DNA from: Acidobacteriota bacterium
Lineage (GTDB): Bacteria; Acidobacteriota; Blastocatellia; Pyrinomonadales; Pyrinomonadaceae
Assembly: GCA_003222935.1 (NCBI GenBank)
Contig: QHXL01000286.1
Location: forward strand, 1-8,869
Length of the DNA: 8,869 bases
Reading direction: 5' to 3'
In this document: piece after piece, positions 1 to 6,217 of the stretch
How positions within the stretch are numbered: position 1 is the first letter of the stretch
Layout: every line of letters begins with the position of its first letter
Position numbers and translations under genes: made by a program
The notes under the pieces: model-generated
Told to the model about the DNA's origin: nothing
The model's input: the letters and a program-made list of their open reading frames with translations, nothing else
The model's database searches: none

Positions 1-2
1 GA

Positions 3-863
3 GCAATCGATCTGGATCCAAACTTCGCACTTGCCTACGACGGTCTCGGGGCTTGTTACGTCAACCGGGTGTTCAAGGGGTTTGGTGGCTCGGAGGACTA
101 CGAGCAAGCCGAGGAAGCATTTCGCAAAGCTCTGTCCATCGACAGCAAGATTCTTGAAGCGCGAATGCTGATGGTCTTTGTTTATCTTTGGCGTGGTGAG
201 AAGGAAAAGGCTCGCGGCGCGGTGAACCAAACGCGCAAGGAAGCGCCAAACGAAGCGGTAGTCTATTTTGTGAAGGCCATGTTGCACCGGTTGGATGGAG
301 AGTATCGTCGAGCGTTGAGCAGCTACGATCGTTTAGTACGACTTGATCCCGCGGCACATGTGGTTGCGAGTTATAGTCGCGCGATGGTTTACATGTACAT
401 GGGCCAGTTTGATGAAGCGTTCCGTCAACTGGATAACGCCCAGGAACCTGATAACCCTTTAGTCAGAACGATGCGTGCTTTAGGTTTGTATTACACGGGT
501 CAAACTGATGCTGCCGCCGACTTGATGCGCGACATGCATGGCATACGGCCGTTCATGGCGATGTTTCTCAGCGCCCAGGGCAAGCACGGTGAGGCACTAG
601 CGCAATTGACGGACGATGTCAGGCGAAACGGGGAAGTCGATGCCGAGATTGCGTATTCGATAGCTTCTGTCTATTCACTGGAGGGAATTGCAAGTGAAGC
701 ATTCGCTTGGCTGGAGCGTTCGATCAATTTGGGCAACGAGAATCGACCTTGTTTTGAGAATGATCCAAACTGGAGTAGTTTGCGAAGTGACCCAAGGTTT
801 ACGGAGTTGATGACAAGAGTCAGAGGATCAAGAGCTACCTCAGCTGGCACTGAGCCAGAGTAG
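3..863 (+). CDS. TPR-repeat protein, C-terminal part (5' end outside window)
   Basis: The frame is open to the left window edge, so the gene starts upstream; the ATG at 69 is internal because a TPR-like helix pair (AIDLDPNFALAYDGLGACY) is already encoded from position 3. The rest is a string of 34-residue-type helical repeats, with signatures such as AEEAFRKALSID, ALSSYDRLVRLDPAAHV and YMGQFDEAFRQLDNA. The tail (YSLEGIASEAFAWLERSINLG, then SLRSDPRF near the C-terminus) is a style I recall from the C-terminal TPR region of acidobacterial Ser/Thr kinases and CadC-like winged-helix regulators. That N-terminal identity is inference because no kinase or DNA-binding part is in view. TPR arrays bind protein partners; no catalytic motif is seen here. 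The next gene is 427 bases away and probably belongs to a different transcript. Confidence 0.85.
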   Translation, partial: AIDLDPNFALAYDGLGACYVNRVFKGFGGSEDYEQAEEAFRKALSIDSKILEARMLMVFVYLWRGEKEKARGAVNQTRKEAPNEAVVYFVKAMLHRLDGEYRRALSSYDRLVRLDPAAHVVASYSRAMVYMYMGQFDEAFRQLDNAQEPDNPLVRTMRALGLYYTGQTDAAADLMRDMHGIRPFMAMFLSAQGKHGEALAQLTDDVRRNGEVDAEIAYSIASVYSLEGIASEAFAWLERSINLGNENRPCFENDPNWSSLRSDPRFTELMTRVRGSRATSAGTEPE

Positions 864-935
864 CTTGGCAAATAGAAAAGTTGGGATAGCAAGTATTGTG
901 TTTTAGAAGAAGCATTCAAGAGTACAAGTGGCAAA

Positions 936-1232
936 TGTCCGATATGCTTTAGCTTGTCGTATTCTCAATACAGCTGTGATGGCACTAAACCTAGCCACGA
1001 CAAGCTAAAGAGCTTCTTGCAAAATTATGACCTCAGCAGTGAATGAATTTTTAGAATATTTTCAGGTTGGGAAGGTGGACCCTGTCCCCGCTGAGATTTA
1101 CTAAAAGAGAACCCACCGAGATCAAGCGAGACGGCGGGGACAGGGTCCACCTTCCTAACCTGAAAATTGGCTAATGTGTCCTCTGTAATTCAGAAGATCA
1201 CTGTTGCAGGGGGCTCTAAAGCATATCGGACA
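936..1232. repeat. Palindromic repeat copy 1, interrupted by an insertion
   Basis: The left arm at 936-960 (starts TGTCCGATATGC, ends CTTGTCGT) is matched by an inverted right arm in two pieces, 997-1010 and 1222-1232. Joined together these give a perfect 25/25 complement of the left arm. Removing the intervening 205 bp and one copy of the 6-bp duplication CTAAAG restores an 86-bp element with a loop of about 36 bases. The same arm family recurs at 2980-3096 and 3930-4028. The copy lies in the noncoding stretch between the TPR gene and the dacB-like gene. Its origin is unknown; it could be a MITE-like or REP-like element. Confidence 0.85.
1011..1215. mobile_element. 205-bp non-coding palindromic element inserted in repeat copy 1
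   Basis: The stretch is bounded by direct repeats CTAAAG at 1005-1010 and 1216-1221, consistent with a 6-bp target-site duplication. Its ends are weakly inverted: AGCTTCTTGCAAAA on the left against AGCCCCCTGCAACA on the complement of the right. The core is a strong hairpin with arms at 1058-1091 and 1134-1167, 34 bp with one mismatch, around a 42-base spacer. The arms carry GGTGGACCCTGTCCCC and its complement. GGGGACAGG-type cores resemble palindromes I recall as mobilised by REP-associated Y1 transposases (RAYT/TnpREP); that link is inference. There is no room for a transposase, so movement would need one supplied from elsewhere. Confidence 0.7.
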
Positions 1233-1290
1233 CTCGCCCCAAGCATCTAGTTGATTGCGTGTTTAAGAGACAGGAATCAAGTCAAACAAA

Positions 1291-2979
1291 ATGAAGCGAA
1301 TTAATAGATCCAGACTTCAAGCTATTACTCTAATCGTCGCGGTGTGGTTCTCCGTGCTTCCGTTCAGCGTCACAGCGAGTGCTCAACGTGAGCGTCAAGC
1401 TGCTGCTGCGCAACCACAAACACCGGCTCCGCAAATAAGCCCGACTCCTCGACCTTCGCCGACCCCAACTCGTACTTCCGTCCCCACGCGATCGCTTGCC
1501 GAGTTACAGACAAAGATCGCCAATGTTCTCGCAAAACCCGAATTGTCGTCAGCGATGATCGGAATCAAAGTGGCTTCGCTCGACACAGGAAAAGTTTTGT
1601 TTGAAGAAAATTCGACTAAGCTCCTGCGACCTGCTTCGAACATGAAGATCTACACGGTTGCCGCAGCCCTCGATCGTCTTTCACCTGACTACCGATTTAC
1701 GACGTCAGTCTATGCGCCAAAACATCCTGACAGTTCCGGTGTAATCAAGGGAGACCTGACGATTTTTGGTCGCGGTGATCCTTCGATCGCAGCGCGATTC
1801 AACAATGAAGACTACTTCAAAGGGATTGACGATCTGTCGGCAAAAATCGTGGCAGCCGGGGTCAAGCGGATTGAAGGCGACTTGATTGGCGACGAAAGTT
1901 ATTTCGTTGGGCCACGCTACGGATCTGGATGGGAATGGGATGATCTAACCTGGTACTACGGCGCTGAAGTTACTCCGTTGACCGTCAACGACAACGCTTT
2001 GGACTTGTTCATAAAACCCGGTTCAAATGTTGGGAAGCCCGCAGTGATCACAACTGGTCCACCTGATCCTCTATTAAGAGTTGTCAATAACGTAACTACC
2101 ACGGCGAGAGGAAGTAAAAGAGACATTTCGGTCTATCGCGACCTCGGTGAAGATGTGGTGAACATTGCGGGCAGCATTGCCCTCGATGATCCCGGGTATT
2201 CGGGTGGCATTGGTATTTCGCATCCCGCTTTACTCTTTGTCTATTTACTGCGCGCCTCGTTGACGCAACGTGGTGTTGTCATCAAGGGAAAGTCACGCAC
2301 AATTGATTACGAATCAAAGCAGAACTCGCTAAATCCAACTCAAATGTTTGCGGCTTCGAGTTTGACGAACGTTTCCGCTGCTGCGCCTGTCGAAATAACT
2401 ACACTCCAATCGCCGCCATTCAGCTTAATAGCTGCGAAGACGTTGAAGCCCAGCCAGAATCTCTACACAGAATTAATCTTGAGAACGCTCGGAAAAGTTG
2501 CGCCTCCGGCGGTGTTACCTCCAGGTAGATCGTCTGTCGGTCTGACTACCGAAGACCTGGGCTTGTTATCGGTCCAGGAGTTTTTGAAGACGGCCGGGAT
2601 ACGGCCTGAATCGCTTGTGCTGAGTGATGGGTCAGGACTTTCTCGTAACGATATGATCACGGCTGAAACGTCAGTGCAGCTGTTGACCTTCATGAGTCAA
2701 CACCGGTACGCGCAAGTCTTTCGTGATGCTCTACCGATTGCGGGAGTCGATGGAACGTTGCGTACTCGATTCAAGAACACGGCGGCTGAAAACAATTTAC
2801 GCGCAAAGACAGGTTCACTCAGCTCAGCGGCGAGCTTGGGTGGTTACGTGACGACGGCAGGGGGCGAGAGGCTGGTGTTTTCAATCATGGTGAATAACTA
2901 CCCGAGAGACGTCGAGCCGCGCACAATGTGCATCGATCCCATCGCAGTTCTGCTCGCATCATTCACCGGAAGATCCTAA
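1291..2979 (+). CDS. dacB: D-alanyl-D-alanine carboxypeptidase/endopeptidase, PBP4 (peptidase S13) family
   Basis: This 562-residue exported penicillin-binding protein should trim the terminal D-Ala of peptidoglycan stem peptides and may cleave cross-links. All three active-site motifs are present: SxxK as S116-N-M-K119 (after LLRPA), SxN as S451-R-N453 within SDGSGLSRND, and KTG at 506-508 (RAKTGSL). The long gap between motifs 1 and 2 is typical of class C PBP4 proteins, which carry inserted domains there. The N-terminus is a signal peptide with an AxA-type cleavage site around A29-S30-A31, followed by a Pro/Thr-rich linker (about 41-66) that explains a length greater than E. coli PBP4 (about 477). 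The ATG start is set by the signal peptide; the upstream ribosome-binding site is weak (AGGAAT, distant). The TAA stop directly abuts repeat copy 2. The broken dapF follows, so the two may once have formed a cell-wall pair. Confidence 0.93.
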   Translation: MKRINRSRLQAITLIVAVWFSVLPFSVTASAQRERQAAAAQPQTPAPQISPTPRPSPTPTRTSVPTRSLAELQTKIANVLAKPELSSAMIGIKVASLDTGKVLFEENSTKLLRPASNMKIYTVAAALDRLSPDYRFTTSVYAPKHPDSSGVIKGDLTIFGRGDPSIAARFNNEDYFKGIDDLSAKIVAAGVKRIEGDLIGDESYFVGPRYGSGWEWDDLTWYYGAEVTPLTVNDNALDLFIKPGSNVGKPAVITTGPPDPLLRVVNNVTTTARGSKRDISVYRDLGEDVVNIAGSIALDDPGYSGGIGISHPALLFVYLLRASLTQRGVVIKGKSRTIDYESKQNSLNPTQMFAASSLTNVSAAAPVEITTLQSPPFSLIAAKTLKPSQNLYTELILRTLGKVAPPAVLPPGRSSVGLTTEDLGLLSVQEFLKTAGIRPESLVLSDGSGLSRNDMITAETSVQLLTFMSQHRYAQVFRDALPIAGVDGTLRTRFKNTAAENNLRAKTGSLSSAASLGGYVTTAGGERLVFSIMVNNYPRDVEPRTMCIDPIAVLLASFTGRS

Positions 2980-3096
2980 TGTCCGATAAACTTTAAGTTT
3001 GTCGTGACGTGCTCAAGTTGACGTAAGACTGCCAGAAGTTCGCAAAAATCCAGGCCCATCTTCATACAATCACGACAAACTAAAGTTTATCGGACA
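2980..3096. repeat. Palindromic repeat copy 2 (dacB-dapF spacer)
   Basis: The left arm at 2980-3007 (TGTCCGATAAAC...GTTTGTCGTGA) is complementary to 3070-3096 apart from one extra A. The symmetry extends outward by three bases, where the dacB stop codon TAA (2977-2979) faces TTA (3097-3099). Each arm is itself a small dyad (AAACTTTAAGTTT), so the DNA or RNA could fold as one long hairpin or as two short ones. The loop of about 62 bases is not obviously shared with the other copies. A short tandem repeat, CGGACATTAA at 3091-3100 and again from 3102, marks the right edge. The copy fills nearly the whole 134-base gap and leaves 17 bases before the dapF ATG. Confidence 0.9.
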
Positions 3097-3113
3097 TTAA
3101 ACGGACATTAAGA

Positions 3114-3958
3114 ATGCCAATTAAATTTACGAAGTTTCATGGGTTAGGGAACGACTACATTGTGCTCGAGGCTCAAGACCTCAGCGACGTCAAAGACCTG
3201 GGCCAGTTCTCCAAACGAATTTGCAATCGTCACTACGGTGCGGGCTCAGATGGAATAGCCATCGTAGAGAAACTTGACTCAAGTAAAGCTGACTTCAACG
3301 TTCGTATTTTTAATCCCGACGGTAGCGAAGCTGGGCTGCTTACCTTTATTACAAAGGTTTTTGGAGTGCTGACGAACTGGTCTTGAGTACGCGGACAGGT
3401 TTGAAGCGCTACTTTCCTCGCGAGCAGGATCCTCGTGGTAAGTACATCTTCGAGTCCGAACTCGGTCAGCCGTTTTTTGATCCGCAAACAATCCCGATGA
3501 GGGACACTCCAGTCGAGAAAGTGATTGGTTACGAGCTGCCGGTTAATGGGGAGAAGTTTCAGATTACTGCAATGCAGATGGGAAATCCGATCTGCTGTAT
3601 TTTCGTCGACGACTTCGACGCACTCGATTGGCGCCGCATCGGAAAGACAATAGAAAACCATCCACAGTTTCCAGATCGGACGAATGTCGTCTTCGTGCGT
3701 GTGCTCGAAAGAAAGTTGATCGAGTTGCGAATCTGGGAACGTGGAGTAGGCGAAACAACCGCTTCCGGCACATGTTCTTGTGGAGGCGCTGTCGCGGCCA
3801 TGGTGAACGAAAAGGCTGATCGCGATGTGCGTGTCCTGATGGAAGGCGGCGAAGTTAAGATCAACTGGCGCAGCGATAACGAGGTTGTGATCACTGGAAG
3901 TGCTGAAGTAGTCTATAGCGGTCAGTGGTTGTCCGATAAACTTTATAGTTTGTCGTGA
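3114..3958 (+). pseudogene. dapF: Diaminopimelate epimerase, disrupted by an internal deletion and frameshift
   Basis: DapF interconverts LL- and meso-diaminopimelate for lysine and peptidoglycan synthesis. The first part (3114 to about 3334) has HGLGNDYI, GAGSDGI and FNPDGSEA. The expected (C/S)GNGxRC segment carrying the first active-site position is absent. The downstream frame resumes at about 3335 with AAYLYYKGFW and continues as DapF (MGNP, WERGVGET) to 3958, whereas the first frame stops at 3384-3386. The shift requires a deletion of 3n+1 bases; about 28 bases best restores the family sequence. At the second catalytic position the protein reads ASGT (Ser codon 3764-3766) instead of ACGT, and MGNPI replaces the usual MGNPH. 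I recall Ser variants in acidobacterial DapF, so these may be lineage features. The final residues (LSDKLYSLS) are encoded by repeat copy 3. No clear Shine-Dalgarno precedes the ATG. An assembly deletion is the alternative explanation. Confidence 0.85.
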
Positions 3959-4028
3959 CTCTCGCTAGAAGTCCGGTGGTGCGCAAGTCCGTTAGCCAAT
4001 CTCACGACAAACTGAAGTTTATCGGACA
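3930..4028. repeat. Palindromic repeat copy 3, overlapping the dapF 3' end
   Basis: The left arm at 3930-3958 and the right arm at 4002-4028 are complementary except for small changes in the centre of each arm (TTTATAG against TTCAG). The left arm encodes the last residues and the TGA stop (3956-3958) of the dapF frame. The right arm is followed at once by TTTTT and CCCCC, then the ATG of the propeller lipoprotein at 4039. A long hairpin followed by a short T-run could terminate transcription or limit read-through, but the T-run is short and the next gene is only 10 bases away, so this is uncertain. Confidence 0.9.
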
Positions 4029-4038
4029 TTTTTCCCCC

Positions 4039-5247
4039 ATGAATCCTCGACAGATCTCCCCTTCCAAAGCACTAATCTTTGTAACGCTGCTTTTGATCGT
4101 GCGTTTGCTTTCAGCCTGCGGTAACAAAGTCAGTGGCGAAACCAAACCCACTGAGGTCCCATTCAACCCGCCCGCATCTGTTCCAGTTTGGCTGGGCAGT
4201 CCTTCGCGGAATTTCTACGGAACGGGTCCCTGGTCAAAAGAACAGCTTCAGGTTGTTTGGGAATTCGAGACCAAGTCGATTGCCGGCCGTCTGCATAAAG
4301 ATCCATGGGGCGGCACCAGTTGGCCCGGTCAGCCCTCGGTTGATGAGAACCATGTTTACTTCCCGTCAGCGGATGGTCGGCTCTATTGTCTCGACGTGAA
4401 GGACGGTAGTCTTGTATGGAGTTTCAAAGCTGAGGATAGTTTCAAAGCAACACCTGCGATCGCCGGCGATCGCATCATTGCGAGCGGTCTCGATCACAAT
4501 ATCTATTGCCTCAATAAAAAAGACGGAACACTACTCTGGAAATACCAAACCGGGTTTGAAGTTGATTGCGGTTCAGCTGTGATTGAAGGTCGAGTCTACT
4601 TTGGCGGTGAAGACGGTTTCTTCTATTGTTTGAACCTTGAAGATGGATCGCTGATCTACAAAGTCGGGCGTTTGGGTTCAATGGAGGGAAGCTTTTCAAT
4701 AGTTGACGGTCGCATCTACACAGGAACTGAGCAGGGCGATCTGTATTGTTTGAACCAGTCAGACGGGGCGACGATTTGGAAAGCGCGAATCGGCGCCGAC
4801 TCGGATTCAACGCCGGCAGTCGCAAATGGATTTGTCTATACCGCCGCTGAGAATGGACAGGTCTATTGTTTTCGCCAGTCGAATGGTCAGCTTGTTTGGA
4901 CGTTTCGAACGGAAGGTGGCAGCAACGGAATTTGGGGAAGTCCCATTGTTGACAATGGAAGAGTACACATTGGTTCCAGCAATCACTTCATGTATGCGTT
5001 GAGTGCTGACAAAGGGGAAGTTGTTTGGCGTTATCGCGCACGCGCTCCCATCTGGGGAACCGCACCGATAGTCGATGGTCGATTAGTGTTTGGTGATAAG
5101 AGTGGCTGGATGCATACCGTGAATGCTGAAGATGGTCGAGGCATCAGCTCCTTGAAGATTGGTGATAATATCAACTCGACGCCGGCGATCTTAAACGGTC
5201 GAATCTACATCGGCGCTTTTAACGGGAAGCTTTATTGCTTGAAATAA
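4039..5247 (+). CDS. Lipoprotein with PQQ-type beta-propeller repeats
   Basis: The 402-residue product begins with a lipoprotein signal peptide whose lipobox is LLSAC, with C27 as the lipidated residue. The rest is a run of about 40-residue blades. Each has a VYxG/(L/I)YCL core and a DGxxxW motif: LYCLDVKDGSLVW, IYCLNKKDGTLLW, FYCLNLEDGSLIY, LYCLNQSDGATIW, VYCFRQSNGQLVW, MYALSADKGEVVW, MHTVNAEDGRG and a final LYCLK. The lone N-terminal QLQVVWEFET strand probably closes the ring with that last strand, giving about eight blades. BamB and quinoprotein dehydrogenases share this fold, but no dehydrogenase features are seen, so a scaffold or binding role is more likely. The frame extends upstream to a GTG at 3955, but that would add 28 repeat-encoded residues before the signal peptide, so I prefer the ATG at 4039. 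It has no clear Shine-Dalgarno. Confidence 0.88.
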   Translation: MNPRQISPSKALIFVTLLLIVRLLSACGNKVSGETKPTEVPFNPPASVPVWLGSPSRNFYGTGPWSKEQLQVVWEFETKSIAGRLHKDPWGGTSWPGQPSVDENHVYFPSADGRLYCLDVKDGSLVWSFKAEDSFKATPAIAGDRIIASGLDHNIYCLNKKDGTLLWKYQTGFEVDCGSAVIEGRVYFGGEDGFFYCLNLEDGSLIYKVGRLGSMEGSFSIVDGRIYTGTEQGDLYCLNQSDGATIWKARIGADSDSTPAVANGFVYTAAENGQVYCFRQSNGQLVWTFRTEGGSNGIWGSPIVDNGRVHIGSSNHFMYALSADKGEVVWRYRARAPIWGTAPIVDGRLVFGDKSGWMHTVNAEDGRGISSLKIGDNINSTPAILNGRIYIGAFNGKLYCLK

Positions 5248-5248
5248 C

Positions 5249-5872
5249 TTGTTAGTTTATTTAGTCGACAACACGATCGATGGTCAGGGAGCGAGTCCGC
5301 GCGAAGTTCGTGCGGTGCTGGGTCGTTTGATTCCTGAACTCGAAATACTCATCGAGCCTTTTCACCACGTCTCACTCGATCGAGTCCGAAGTCTCAAGCC
5401 GTCACACATCATTCTCAGCGGCCAAAGTCATCCCTGGGAAATGTACACGCCTGAGTCGTTGAAGGGCGTATTCGATGTAATCAAGCAAGCGAGTCAACCC
5501 GTCCTGGGTTTGTGTGGAGGTCATCAGCAGATCGCGCTCGCTTACGGAGCCAAGGTTGGGTTGATGGAACGACTCGAGCCTGGTGAAGGTTACGAAGGCG
5601 CCAAACGCGAGCGCGGCTTCCTACCGATTCAGAACACTGGTGAGGGTTTGTTCAAAGGTCTTCCGCCGGAGATCACCGTGTGGCATAACCACTGTGATGA
5701 GGTGAAGGAACTGCCGGATGGCTTCAGAACTACCGCTTCCAACGAGACCTGTAAGATTCAAGCAATGCAGCAAAAAGGCCGTAGACTCTACGGAATTCAG
5801 TTTCACCCGGAACTTTTTGACGACACGAATCCGGAAGGCAGACACTTGGTCGAGAACTTTCTGCACCTATAG
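5249..5872 (+). CDS. Stand-alone class I glutamine amidotransferase (GuaA glutaminase-like)
   Basis: The 207-residue protein is a single GATase domain that hydrolyses glutamine and passes ammonia to a partner. The nucleophile elbow is GLCGGHQQ with Cys89; the other triad members are in FHPE, His186 and Glu188. LSGQSHPWE stands where GMP synthase glutaminase domains usually have an SGGP-type loop. Bacterial GuaA is normally fused to its ATP-pyrophosphatase half, and archaea have separate small subunits of similar size. Here no synthetase follows, so the acceptor is unknown. The start is TTG at 5249, one base after the TAA of the propeller gene; no ATG fits and the frame is blocked upstream. 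The tight spacing and lack of a good ribosome-binding site suggest translational coupling. A functional link to the lipoprotein is not obvious. Confidence 0.85.
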   Translation: MLVYLVDNTIDGQGASPREVRAVLGRLIPELEILIEPFHHVSLDRVRSLKPSHIILSGQSHPWEMYTPESLKGVFDVIKQASQPVLGLCGGHQQIALAYGAKVGLMERLEPGEGYEGAKRERGFLPIQNTGEGLFKGLPPEITVWHNHCDEVKELPDGFRTTASNETCKIQAMQQKGRRLYGIQFHPELFDDTNPEGRHLVENFLHL

Positions 5873-6071
5873 TTAGGTCATTCTGCTCGATTTTCACTCC
5901 GCTGTCGATGTGACTGTACGCAATCTCAGTAAGTCGCAGTATTTCATCAATTAGGTAAAATTACTGGCTTTTTCGACATTTTTCCTGTTTGGAGCTTGTC
6001 GAAAATGTGTGCTAGGTTTCCTCCGAACTGGCAAGCAGACTAGCTAGCTTTTTCGTTTTCTCATTCCAATT
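5873..6071 (+). other. Intergenic stretch, probable promoter region of the 3D-domain gene
   Basis: There is no coding signal in these 199 bases. An 8-bp dyad, TTTTCGAC at 5970-5977 and GTCGAAAA at 5998-6005 with a 20-base loop, could be an operator or a weak hairpin. TAAAAT at 5956-5961 resembles a -10 box, but the hexamer 17 bases upstream (GTCGCA) matches a sigma-70 -35 poorly. The T-rich run around 6051-6060 has no convincing stem before it. A transcript starting here would carry the structured leader at 6072-6186. Confidence 0.35.
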
Positions 6072-6186
6072 CTTTTAGCGCACCGCATCAAGGATGCAAG
6101 CCCCCAACCTCGGCTGACGTCAATCAGACTCCTAGAGCCAGGGGACGAGTCATAGGAAAGAACGGACTCGCGCAGGACGCTAAAAG
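6072..6186 (+). ncRNA. Candidate structured 5' leader RNA (possible riboswitch-like element)
   Basis: A perfect 9-bp closing stem, CTTTTAGCG (6072-6080) with CGCTAAAAG (6178-6186), encloses several further pairings in order. They are the hairpin GCATC/GATGC (6085-6089 with 6093-6097), a middle arm of CCCC/GGGG (6102-6105 with 6141-6144) containing GGCT/AGCC (6112-6115 with 6136-6139), and the hairpin CGAGTC/GACTCG (6146-6151 with 6165-6170) with a purine-rich loop. This multi-branched layout sits just before the ribosome-binding site of a secreted cell-wall protein gene, a place where riboswitches such as the c-di-AMP (ydaO) class are known in other bacteria. I compared it from memory with ydaO, GEMM, cobalamin, TPP and guanidine motifs and found no match. 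Ligand and class are therefore unknown. Confidence 0.45.
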
Positions 6187-6205
6187 TTAGAAGCAGACTT
6201 CGGAC

Positions 6206-6210
6206 AGGAG
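6206..6210 (+). promoter_or_regulatory. Ribosome-binding site that fixes a TTG start
   Basis: AGGAG lies 7 bases before the TTG at 6218 and supports that codon as the start of the 3D-domain gene. Confidence 0.75.
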
Positions 6211-6217
6211 ACCCGAA

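Noticed and set aside
3233..3894. Several antisense and alternate-frame open frames across dapF (70-142 residues)
   Set aside because: They are shadows of the dapF coding strand, have no recognisable motifs, and low-complexity Arg/Ser composition typical of off-frame reading.
936..4028. CRISPR array
   Set aside because: The repeated units are inverted pairs with irregular spacing and variable loops, not direct repeats with uniform spacers.
3955..4038. N-terminal extension of the propeller lipoprotein from a GTG at 3955
   Set aside because: The 28 extra residues are read from repeat copy 3 and would bury the lipoprotein signal peptide; the ATG at 4039 gives a normal signal peptide with a lipobox.
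6023..6060. Terminator-like T-rich stretch after CTAGCTAG
   Set aside because: The possible stems are short and AT-rich, and the position would cut off the leader of the next gene; no convincing hairpin precedes the T-run.
6072..6186. Assignment of the leader RNA to the ydaO (c-di-AMP), GEMM, TPP, cobalamin or guanidine riboswitch classes
   Set aside because: None of the conserved sequence blocks I remember for these classes is present in the right order; only the stem layout supports a structured RNA.
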